Part shown: in pieces, positions 9,697 through 16,309 of the stretch | Layout: each line of letters starts with the position of its first letter | How positions within the stretch are numbered: the first letter of the stretch is position 1 | Notes under the pieces: model-generated | Database searches by the model: none | The model's input: the letters and a program-made list of their open reading frames with translations, nothing else | What the model was told of the DNA's origin: nothing | Made by a program: the position numbers and the translations under genes | NCBI RefSeq assembly: GCF_024730785.1 | Contig: NZ_CP102830.1 | Span: 3,820,001 to 3,884,000, forward strand | Direction of reading: 5' to 3' | Length of the DNA stretch: 64,000 nt | Source: Pseudomonas sp. LS44 | Lineage (GTDB): Bacteria > Pseudomonadota > Gammaproteobacteria > Pseudomonadales > Pseudomonadaceae

Positions 9697-11580
9697 ATGA
9701 AGTTGTCCCGCCTTGCCCTTGCCGTCGCCTTTCTGCCCAGCGCCCAGGCTATTGCCGAAACCCCGACCTACGACCAGGCGCTGAAACTCGCCGATACCGT
9801 GGTCACCGCCAACCGCGACGTACAATCCCGCGCGCAAACCTCGGCGGCCACCAGCGTCTTCACTCGCGCCGATATCGACCGCCTGCAAGTGCGCAGCGTC
9901 GCCGAATTGCTCGAGCGCGTGCCGGGCGTCAGTGTCACCCGCACCGGCGGTGTCGGTAGCCTGACCAGCGTATTTTTGCGCGGCACCTCGACCGCGCAAA
10001 CCCTGGTGCTAGTCGACGGCCAGCGCATTGCCGCCGCCTCCAGCGGCACCAGCAGCCTGGAGTTTCTCAGCCCCGAACAGATCGAACGGGTCGAAGTGGT
10101 CCGTGGCGCACGTTCGGCGCTGTACGGCTCGGATGCGATTGGCGGGGTGATCCAGATTTTCACTCGCCAGGGCGACGGTGACGGCCTCAAGCCTTACGCG
10201 CGCCTCGGCGCCGGTAGCGACAGCACCTTCGAGCGCAGCCTCGGCCTGTCCGGCGGCGACCAGCGGACCCGCTTCAACCTCGGCGCGGCGCTCGATGACA
10301 CCCAGGGCTTCGATACCACCCGCGACGGCTTCGGCAGCAACGGCGACGAGGATGCCTTCCGCAACCGCTCGCTGAGCATGAATCTCAGCCACCGCTTCAA
10401 TGACGACTGGCAAGCCGGTTTCAGCGCCCTCGACCAGCGCGGCCAAGTGGAATACGACGATGTCTTCAGCGGCTCGCTGCCGACCACCGACTTCCAACTG
10501 AGCAGCGCCTCGGGCTTCGTCGATGGTAACTTCAGCGAGGTGTGGAACAGCCGCCTGCAGATCGGCCACAGCGAAGACAAGCGCGACACCAGCAACGACC
10601 TCGCGGGCGGCGGCGACAGCCAGTTCAATACCTACCATGACTCCGCCAGCTGGGTGAATACCCTGGCGGTGACCGAGACCCAGCAAGTGCTGCTCGGCGC
10701 CGACTGGTATGAGGACACCCTGCACAGCGATACCGATTTCACCGAACAATCGCGCTGGAATCAGGCTGGCTTCGTCCAACACCGCTACAACGGCGAGGTG
10801 TTCAGCACCGAACTCGGCATGCGCCACGACAAGAACCAGCAATTCGGCAGCGAAAACACCTGGAACGGCGCGTTGACTGTGGCGCTGAATGCGCGCAACG
10901 ACTTGGTCTTCTCCTACAGCGAAGGCTTCCGCGCGCCGACCTTCAACGACCTCTATTACCCGGACTTCTGCTTCGACGGCTTCTGCTTCCCCAGCGCCAA
11001 CCCCGACTTGCAGCCGGAAAAATCCAAGAACTACGAAATCCAGTGGCGCAACCGCTACAGCGACAGCGGTTCCTTGGAGCTGTCGCTGTACCGCATCGAT
11101 CTGGATGACGCCATCGTCCTCGACCAGGACTTCATCCCGCAGAATATCCAGACTGCGCGGATCAACGGCTTCGAGGCGGCGCTGCAGCAGGAGCTGTTCG
11201 GCTGGCAGGGCAATCTCGCCCTCGGTTTGATCGATCCGCGTGATCGCGACAGCGGCCACACCCTGGCCCGCCGCGCCAAGCGCACCTTGAGCCTGGATCT
11301 TGACCGCAGCTTCGGCCTGTTCTCGCTGGGTGCCGGCTGGCGCGCGGTGAGTGGCCGCTATGACGATGCCGACAATAACGAGGAGCTGGCCGGCTACGGC
11401 GTACTCGGCTTGCGCGGCAGTTGGCAGGCGACGCCGGAAGTGGCGCTGGATGTGAAGCTCGATAACCTGTTCGACCAAGACTACGCCGAGGCCGACTACA
11501 GCACCCCGAATGGCCGTTTCGGCTACAACACGCCGGGCCGTACCGCGCTGTTTGCGGTGACCTGGACGCCGGCGCTGTAA
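9697..11580 (+). CDS. btuB: TonB-dependent vitamin B12 receptor BtuB
   Basis: A 627-residue outer-membrane receptor. Signal peptide residues 1-20 (SAQAIA), a TonB box (ADTVVTA) near residue 32, the plug domain (residues about 45-150, with VLVDGQRI and ALYGSDAIGGVIQIF), then a 22-strand-type barrel ending in hydrophobic beta-strand FAVTWTPAL. The cobalamin riboswitch in its leader supports B12 as substrate. Convergent with the btuF-like gene at 11964. Confidence 0.95.
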   Translation: MKLSRLALAVAFLPSAQAIAETPTYDQALKLADTVVTANRDVQSRAQTSAATSVFTRADIDRLQVRSVAELLERVPGVSVTRTGGVGSLTSVFLRGTSTAQTLVLVDGQRIAAASSGTSSLEFLSPEQIERVEVVRGARSALYGSDAIGGVIQIFTRQGDGDGLKPYARLGAGSDSTFERSLGLSGGDQRTRFNLGAALDDTQGFDTTRDGFGSNGDEDAFRNRSLSMNLSHRFNDDWQAGFSALDQRGQVEYDDVFSGSLPTTDFQLSSASGFVDGNFSEVWNSRLQIGHSEDKRDTSNDLAGGGDSQFNTYHDSASWVNTLAVTETQQVLLGADWYEDTLHSDTDFTEQSRWNQAGFVQHRYNGEVFSTELGMRHDKNQQFGSENTWNGALTVALNARNDLVFSYSEGFRAPTFNDLYYPDFCFDGFCFPSANPDLQPEKSKNYEIQWRNRYSDSGSLELSLYRIDLDDAIVLDQDFIPQNIQTARINGFEAALQQELFGWQGNLALGLIDPRDRDSGHTLARRAKRTLSLDLDRSFGLFSLGAGWRAVSGRYDDADNNEELAGYGVLGLRGSWQATPEVALDVKLDNLFDQDYAEADYSTPNGRFGYNTPGRTALFAVTWTPAL

Positions 11581-11619
11581 TTCGAAAACGAAGGCAATCC
11601 ACCAGATCATTCCACGGCG

Positions 11620-11953
11620 CGCGGGTTGCACCCGCCCTACGGGCTGAGCCGGCTCCCGGATTGCATCCGGGCTACGCAGTGTCGGACCTGTAGGGTGGAT
11701 GTCGCTCCTCACATCCACCGGTGCGCAGCGCGTAGGATGGGTCGGCGCAGGTTGAGCGCAGCGATGCCCATCGAGGGTGTGCGATGGGCATCGTCGCTGC
11801 GCGTCTCCACCCATCCTACGGGTTGGAACACCTTCGTAGGGCGGGTGCAACCCGCCAGATCCAATCCCCGGCCTGCGGGTTTCACCCACCCTACGGACTT
11901 ACCCGGTAGGAGCGAGCCACAGCGGCGTAGCCCGGATGCAATCCGGGAACACC
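11620..11953. repeat. Mosaic island of palindromic repeats between btuB and btuF
   Basis: This 334-base stretch is almost wholly repeat units. It holds GGGTTGCACCCGCCCTAC, a CCCGGATTGCATCCGGGCTAC unit, a GTAGGGTGGATGT...ACATCCACC unit, a long GTAGGATGGGT...ACCCATCCTACG hairpin (about 11731-11822), GTAGGGCGGGTGCAACCCGCC, a GGGTTTCACCCACCCTACGG unit and finally GTAGCCCGGATGCAATCCGG. No gene is supported here. Confidence 0.85.
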
Positions 11954-11963
11954 GTCGCCCTGA

Positions 11964-12761
11964 TTACCTGGCCTTGGCCAACACCTGACAAAGCTGTTCC
12001 AGGGCGCCGAGCATCTGGAAGCTTGGTCGCTCCAGGCCTTTGTCGGGTACTTCCCAGACTTGCTGCAGGCGCACCGCGCTGAGTTGCGGCCAGCTTTTCC
12101 AGATATCCAGTTCGGCCTGCGTGCCGCCGAGGATCACCTGCGGGTCGCGTTGCAGCACCGCTTCGATGCCGACCTGCGGCGCCGGCTGGGTGAGACCGGC
12201 GAACACGTTGCGCGCCCCGCAGACCTCCAGCGCGTCGCTGATCACCTGGCCGCCGCCGATGGTGTACAGCGGCCTGTGCCAGACCTGATAGAACACCTGC
12301 AGCGGTTGCTCGCGGTGATAGCGAGTGCGCAACGCGTCGAGACCCTGACGAAAGCGCGCCTCCAGCTTGCGGCCCTGCTCTGGGCGACCGATGCGCTCAC
12401 CGATGGCGGCGAACTCGCTGGCCAGTTGCTCGAGGCGACGCGGCGCGACGACATACAGGGGAAGGCCGAAGTGCTTGAGCTGCTCCTGCTGCGCCAGCGG
12501 CACACTGCCCGGCGCGATCAGGATCAGGTCGGGCTTGAGACTCAGCAGGGTTTCCAGTTCGAGTTGCCCATAACGCCCCACCGACGGCAGTGCCGCCAAC
12601 GCCGGCGGGCGCTCGTCACCATCCAGCACACCGACCAGCAAGTCGCCGGCGTCCAGCTCGAGCATGATTTCCGAGAGTGAGTGCGCCAGGCTGATCACCC
12701 GCTCGGCTGCCTTGAGCGGGCCAGCCAGGATCAGCAGCAGGCAGACGAACAGGGCACGCAT
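11964..12761 (-). CDS. btuF: BtuF-like periplasmic cobalamin-binding protein
   Basis: A 265-residue class III periplasmic binding protein. Signal peptide [18 protein letters not shown], then RVISLAHSLSEIMLELDAGDLLVGV, the usual N-terminal motif of BtuF/TroA-type lobes. It would pass B12 from BtuB to an inner-membrane ABC transporter, whose genes are not in this window. ATG at 12761 is chosen because it creates the signal peptide and overlaps the upstream stop as TGATG. The B12 role is inferred from family resemblance and the adjacent riboswitch-controlled btuB. Confidence 0.8.
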   Translation of the reverse strand: MRALFVCLLLILAGPLKAAERVISLAHSLSEIMLELDAGDLLVGVLDGDERPPALAALPSVGRYGQLELETLLSLKPDLILIAPGSVPLAQQEQLKHFGLPLYVVAPRRLEQLASEFAAIGERIGRPEQGRKLEARFRQGLDALRTRYHREQPLQVFYQVWHRPLYTIGGGQVISDALEVCGARNVFAGLTQPAPQVGIEAVLQRDPQVILGGTQAELDIWKSWPQLSAVRLQQVWEVPDKGLERPSFQMLGALEQLCQVLAKAR

Positions 12762-13171
12762 CAGCGCAGTTGGCGGGGGATGCGGTAGAGCGACAGGAGC
12801 ACCAGACTGGCGCAGACCAAGAGCAATTTGGGCAGGCCTTCGAGGCCGACCAGCAGGCCCAGGGCGGCGATCCACGCCGGCATTACGGCGCCGATCAGCG
12901 CCTTGCGACGAACCTGACCGAGGGTTTGCCACGCGCTGCTTTCGGCGTCGCTATCGAAGGCCTTTTGCGTGGCGATCAAGGCATGTTTGTAGCGGCGAAA
13001 CAGCGGCAGGCTGACGAACATCGCCAGCAGCCCGGCGATAAACACTGGCATGGCCAGCGGCGACGGCGCGCCCGCCTCGAACAACCAGGTCAGCAGCCAG
13101 GGCGCCAACCCCAGCGCCACGAACAGCCACCACTCAAGCGCCAGGCGGCGACGCTGCTGGTCACGGCTCAC
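12761..13171 (-). CDS. Small membrane protein of unknown function
   Basis: A 136-residue protein with a short basic N-terminus and four predicted membrane segments: two near residues 14-57, and two in the C-terminal part around a [10 protein letters not shown] turn. A basic cytoplasmic loop ([14 protein letters not shown]) lies between the pairs. The GTG start at 13171 has a strong GAGGAAA ribosome site. It overlaps ribA by 11 bases and btuF by one, so all three are probably one transcript. No family is recognised. Confidence 0.75.
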   Translation of the reverse strand: MSRDQQRRRLALEWWLFVALGLAPWLLTWLFEAGAPSPLAMPVFIAGLLAMFVSLPLFRRYKHALIATQKAFDSDAESSAWQTLGQVRRKALIGAVMPAWIAALGLLVGLEGLPKLLLVCASLVLLSLYRIPRQLR

Positions 13172-13790
13172 GCGCTTTCCTCTTCTCCTCGCCTTGGTGC
13201 AGGTTGCCAAGCAAGTGACCGAGTTTGCCGGCCTTGGTGGCGAGGTACTTCTGGTTGTGCGGGTTATGCGCGATCTGCAGCGGCACGCGGCGGCTGATCT
13301 GGATGCCCAACTCGCTGAGGCCTTTGACCTTGCGCGGATTGTTGGTCATCAGCTTCAGCGAACTGATGCCGAGGTGCTTGAGCATCGGCAGACAGATCGC
13401 GTAGTCGCGCTGGTCGGCGCCAAAGCCCAGACGCTCGTTGGCTTCGACGGTATCGGCGCCGCCGTCTTGCAGCTCATAGGCGCGGATCTTGTTGAGCAAG
13501 CCAATGCCGCGGCCTTCCTGGCGCAGATACAGCAGCGCGCCGCGACCTTCCTCGGCAATCGCACGCAGCGCGGCTTCGAGCTGAAAACCGCAATCGCAGC
13601 GCAGGCTGAACAGCGCATCACCGGTGAGGCATTCGGAGTGCAGGCGGCCGAGTACAGGCTCGCCGTCGGCCACATCACCGAGCGTCAACACGACGTGCTC
13701 GCGGCCCGTCGCTTCCTCGAGGAAGCCATGCATGGTGAACACGGCGAACGGCGTCGGCAGTTGCGAAGCGGCGACAAAAACGATGGACAC
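13161..13790 (-). CDS. ribA: GTP cyclohydrolase II RibA
   Basis: A 209-residue enzyme opening GTP to the pyrimidine intermediate that starts riboflavin synthesis. Zinc ligands C54, C65 and C67 are present ([16 protein letters not shown]), with the catalytic [11 protein letters not shown] segment. GTG start with AGGAGC upstream. It is separate from the main rib operon at 22-26 kb, where the RibBA homologue has lost the zinc cysteines. This copy is therefore likely to supply the cyclohydrolase activity. Confidence 0.96.
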   Translation of the reverse strand: MSIVFVAASQLPTPFAVFTMHGFLEEATGREHVVLTLGDVADGEPVLGRLHSECLTGDALFSLRCDCGFQLEAALRAIAEEGRGALLYLRQEGRGIGLLNKIRAYELQDGGADTVEANERLGFGADQRDYAICLPMLKHLGISSLKLMTNNPRKVKGLSELGIQISRRVPLQIAHNPHNQKYLATKAGKLGHLLGNLHQGEEKRKAREP

Positions 13791-13877
13791 CGGAAGCTCC
13801 TGTCTCGAAATCGGAAAATTTAAAGGGCCGGCATTGTACCAGCAGCCCGTCGCGGTAAGGCAGGCAGAAACCTGCTG

Positions 13878-14019
13878 AGAACCTGTTTACGATCTCGCGA
13901 GCTAGAGCCATACAAGGCGAAATCGGGTGAAGAAGCGCAGTTTACGCGTTGTAAATGAGCATTCTGAGCCCGGTTTCAACGCCGGATGGCCGACGCGCAG
14001 CAGATCGTAGACAGGTTCT
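13878..14019. mobile_element. 142-bp palindromic MITE-like element, copy 1
   Basis: Ends AGAACCTGTTTACGATCT and its near-perfect inverse AGATCGTAGACAGGTTCT. The centre holds a 31-base block (13933-13963) identical to 15162-15192 in copy 2. The whole unit folds as a long imperfect hairpin around TTTAC-GCGTT-GTAAA. It encodes no transposase. A TGA triplet flanks both ends and could be a target duplication. Confidence 0.75.
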
Positions 14020-14219
14020 GAGAACGAGCGAAACGCTCGATGTTCATAACCAGCCCTCGCAGGCCCTCGACCACAACACGCACAGTTTGCCTGGACGAAT
14101 GGCGGCAAATGCTGCCCTGGATCAACGCAGGCGCTGACTTTAAGGTCAACAATAATGATAACTGGATCACACTTTTTAGCGCATCGGCGTACCGTTGCAA
14201 CGGCAAGGAGGATTCGCCC
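14020..14219. other. Leader region of the pilin operon
   Basis: No gene. Contains a short hairpin (CGAGCG/CGCTCG near 14026-14039) and an AT-richer patch (GTCAACAATAATGATAAC, about 14143-14160) that may include a -10 element, but no convincing -35 or sigma54 pair was found. Confidence 0.4.
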
Positions 14220-14642
14220 ATGCCCAGAACCATCCGTTCTTCTCAGGGTTTCACGCTGATCGAACTGCTGATCGCCATCGCGATCATCGGCATCCTCGCC
14301 AGCATCGCCCTGCCGGCCTATGACTCGTATATCGCCAAGGGCCGCATCAAGGCGGCGCAGGCCGATCTGGTTGGACTCAGCCTGAATTTGGAAAACGCCT
14401 ACCAGCGCACTCTCGCCTATCCGGTCGCCACGCCCGCCGATACCAGCGCCACCAAAACCGCGTTCCCCGGTTGGCAGCCAGCGGAAGCCAGCTTCGCCTA
14501 TAGCGTCAATTCGGCGGCGAGCGCTTACACCCTTACCGCCACTGGCTCGAGCGGGCGCCTGGCTGGCTGCATCATCACCCTGACCAACGGCAACGTACGC
14601 ACTATTGCCAGCTGCGGGGCCTACAACGGTAACTGGCTGTGA
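14220..14642 (+). CDS. Type IV pilin-like protein, PilE type
   Basis: A 140-residue prepilin with class III leader MPRTIRSSQG cut before FTLIELLIAIAI. Glu+5 is present, as needed for methylation and assembly. The long hydrophobic N-terminal helix is followed by a small globular domain with two C-terminal cysteines (GCIITLT and SCGAYN) framing a disulfide loop. The ribosome site AAGGAGG precedes the ATG. First gene of a five-gene minor-pilin operon. Related PilE pilins prime pilus assembly. Confidence 0.88.
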   Translation: MPRTIRSSQGFTLIELLIAIAIIGILASIALPAYDSYIAKGRIKAAQADLVGLSLNLENAYQRTLAYPVATPADTSATKTAFPGWQPAEASFAYSVNSAASAYTLTATGSSGRLAGCIITLTNGNVRTIASCGAYNGNWL

Positions 14643-15106
14643 AGCGTCAGGCAGGTTTCAGCTTGATCGAGCTGATGATCACCATTGCCCTGATCGGCCT
14701 GCTGGCGATGCTCGCCGGCCCCTTCACCATCAGTTGGTCGAACAGCGCCCAGGTGCGCGATGCCGAGGGTGTGCTCAGCCAAGGCATCGCCCGCGCCAAG
14801 GCGCACGCCTTGCGCAATCGCTATGGGGTCATTGATGCCCAGCCGGTGGCGGCGCTGTGCCTGGATCCAAACCGGCGCCTCAGCCTGCATGAAGCCGCCT
14901 CCGCCGACAGCCCGGCCAGTTGCAGCAGCGCGCAGATCTGGAGCGCGCAATTGCCCGCACAGGTCAGCGTGCAGACCGCTGGCGCCACGTTCAGCTGCCT
15001 GGCGTTCGACAGCAAAGCCATGGTCCTGGCCAGCGGCGGTTGCAGCACCAACCAATCGTTTGCCCTCGCGGCAGGGAGTGAACATGTCACGTTCACGCTC
15101 AACTAG
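14639..15106 (+). CDS. FimT/GspH-type minor pseudopilin
   Basis: A 155-residue prepilin with leader MKRQAG and mature start FSLIELMITIAL (Glu+5 present). The body follows the GspH/FimT pattern of a short helix, then RAKAHALRNRYGV and a beta domain with cysteines. The GTG start overlaps the PilE-like stop (GTGA). It probably joins the tip complex with the downstream minor pilins. In related bacteria FimT-type pilins can bind DNA, but nothing here shows that directly. Confidence 0.85.
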   Translation: MKRQAGFSLIELMITIALIGLLAMLAGPFTISWSNSAQVRDAEGVLSQGIARAKAHALRNRYGVIDAQPVAALCLDPNRRLSLHEAASADSPASCSSAQIWSAQLPAQVSVQTAGATFSCLAFDSKAMVLASGGCSTNQSFALAAGSEHVTFTLN

Positions 15107-15641
15107 CAGGCCGTTGAAAAATGTAGCCGAGGCAGCCGAGACAAGGCAAAAACGGCCGAAAAAGCGCAGTTTACGCGTTGTAAATGAGCATTTTGAGGCC
15201 GTTTTTAACGCCGTATCGGCAACGCAGGTAGTTTTTCAACGGCCTGCTAAACGGCAGCGTGGCGACGCGTTGATCGAAGCACTGATCGGCATGCTGCTGA
15301 TGGCGATCGTCGGCCTCGGCCTGGTCTACACCAGCTCGCGGGTGGCGGTCAGCCAGAAGGATATGAATTTGCAGAACCTCGCCATCAGCCAGATGCGCGA
15401 CCTGCTGCAACGCAACGGCAGCGGCACGCTCGATCTGTGCGCCAGCGCGCCGAGCATTCAGCTACCCAATCCGCTGACCCTGCGGGTCACGGTCAGCGGC
15501 TGCAACAGCAACCTGGCCGCCTCCGTCGGCAAGGCTACCGACAGCGCGCGCAAAAGCCTGGTCGGCATCCAGGGCCCGCTGGTCCTGTCGGTCAGCGATC
15601 CGAGCCTGGGCGGCGAAGTCCGCGTCGGCGGTGCGCTATGA
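15084..15641 (+). CDS. PilV-type minor pilin with in-frame 48-codon insertion
   Basis: The mature part starts after KRQRG with DALIEALIGMLLM (Glu+5 present) and resembles PilV. The best start is ATG 15084, overlapping the FimT-like gene: it reads MSRSRST and then enters a 144-bp palindromic-element insertion (15105-15248) with no stop codon. The frame re-emerges exactly as KRQRGDAL. Removing the insert gives a normal leader, MSRSRSTKRQRG, and a 137-residue protein. As it stands the leader is 60 residues and the whole is 185. Function may be reduced or translation may restart inside the insert. Confidence 0.8.
   Translation: MSRSRSTSRPLKNVAEAAETRQKRPKKRSLRVVNEHFEAVFNAVSATQVVFQRPAKRQRGDALIEALIGMLLMAIVGLGLVYTSSRVAVSQKDMNLQNLAISQMRDLLQRNGSGTLDLCASAPSIQLPNPLTLRVTVSGCNSNLAASVGKATDSARKSLVGIQGPLVLSVSDPSLGGEVRVGGAL
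15104..15249. mobile_element. 142-bp palindromic MITE-like element, copy 2, inserted in pilV
   Basis: Perfect inverted ends TAGCAGGCCGTTGAAAAA (15104-15121) and TTTTTCAACGGCCTGCTA (15232-15249), with TA at both edges as a likely target duplication. Inner arms AAAAACGGCC/GGCCGTTTTT and the 31-base core shared with copy 1 make it one long hairpin. It has no coding capacity of its own, so it must have been moved by a transposase encoded elsewhere. Confidence 0.85.
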
Positions 15642-16303
15642 CTAATCGGCAGCAACGTGGCGTGAGCCTGATCAGCTTGATGATCGGCATGCTGCTGTCG
15701 ACCGTATGCATCCTGGCGATGCTCGGTCTGTACAAGAATCTGGTGCAGACCGCGGTCGTCGCCACCCAGGACGCCAATCAAGACGGCCAGCTCGCTGCCG
15801 GGCTGCTCACCGCGCAGCTGGAACTGCAGAGCGCCGGCTTCGGCATCGACACCATCGGCTCGCAGCATTTGCAGAAAACCGCGATCAGTCTCGACGGCAG
15901 CAATCCCAGCGCCCTGCTCTGGCGTTATCTGGACGCTGCCGGCTACCAGTGTCGCGGCCTGGTCGACCGCGCCGGCAGCGACGCCAATACCGGCAAGCCG
16001 GTACGCCTGTTCACCCTGTTGCAAGCCGACAGCGGCTGCAGCGCCGGCGCCAGCCTGGGCGGACTGAACTGGAGCGTGCGCAGCGAGCTGGCCAAGCTGC
16101 AGGTCCCCGCCACGCAACAGGCCGCACCGCAGCCGCTGATCGCCTTCAGCATCGCCAGCCTGGATTGCGCACCGTTCGGCGTCGGCGCCAAGGCGCGACA
16201 TCCACAAGTCACCCTCAGCGCGCCAAGCAGTGCACAGCTGGCTGGCACCAGCGGCATCGCGCCGCTGAGCTACAGCATTTGCCTACCGAACATCACGGAG
16301 TAG
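15638..16303 (+). CDS. PilW-type minor pilin lacking Glu+5
   Basis: A 221-residue prepilin with leader MTNRQQRG and mature start VSLISLMIGMLLS. Position +5 is serine, not the near-universal glutamate. The globular part (residues about 40-221) has several cysteines (YQCRGL, DSGCSAG, LDCAPFG, YSICLP). The start overlaps the PilV stop as ATGA. Order and coupling match PilV-PilW-PilX minor pilin operons. Assignment to PilW rests on position, leader and size. Confidence 0.75.
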   Translation: MTNRQQRGVSLISLMIGMLLSTVCILAMLGLYKNLVQTAVVATQDANQDGQLAAGLLTAQLELQSAGFGIDTIGSQHLQKTAISLDGSNPSALLWRYLDAAGYQCRGLVDRAGSDANTGKPVRLFTLLQADSGCSAGASLGGLNWSVRSELAKLQVPATQQAAPQPLIAFSIASLDCAPFGVGAKARHPQVTLSAPSSAQLAGTSGIAPLSYSICLPNITE

Positions 16304-16309
16304 CCGGCT

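Noticed and set aside
10009..11889. 626-codon open frame opposite btuB
   Set aside because: Shadow frame; btuB has clear signal, plug and barrel motifs on the plus strand, and the antisense product is compositionally odd.
11620..11953. Possible CRISPR or tandem array
   Set aside because: Units differ in length and inner sequence, are palindromic, and have no regular spacers or cas genes nearby.
14150..14219. Sigma54 promoter for the pilin operon
   Set aside because: A GG...GC pair near 14186 has a spacing of nine, not ten, and lacks the flanking consensus.
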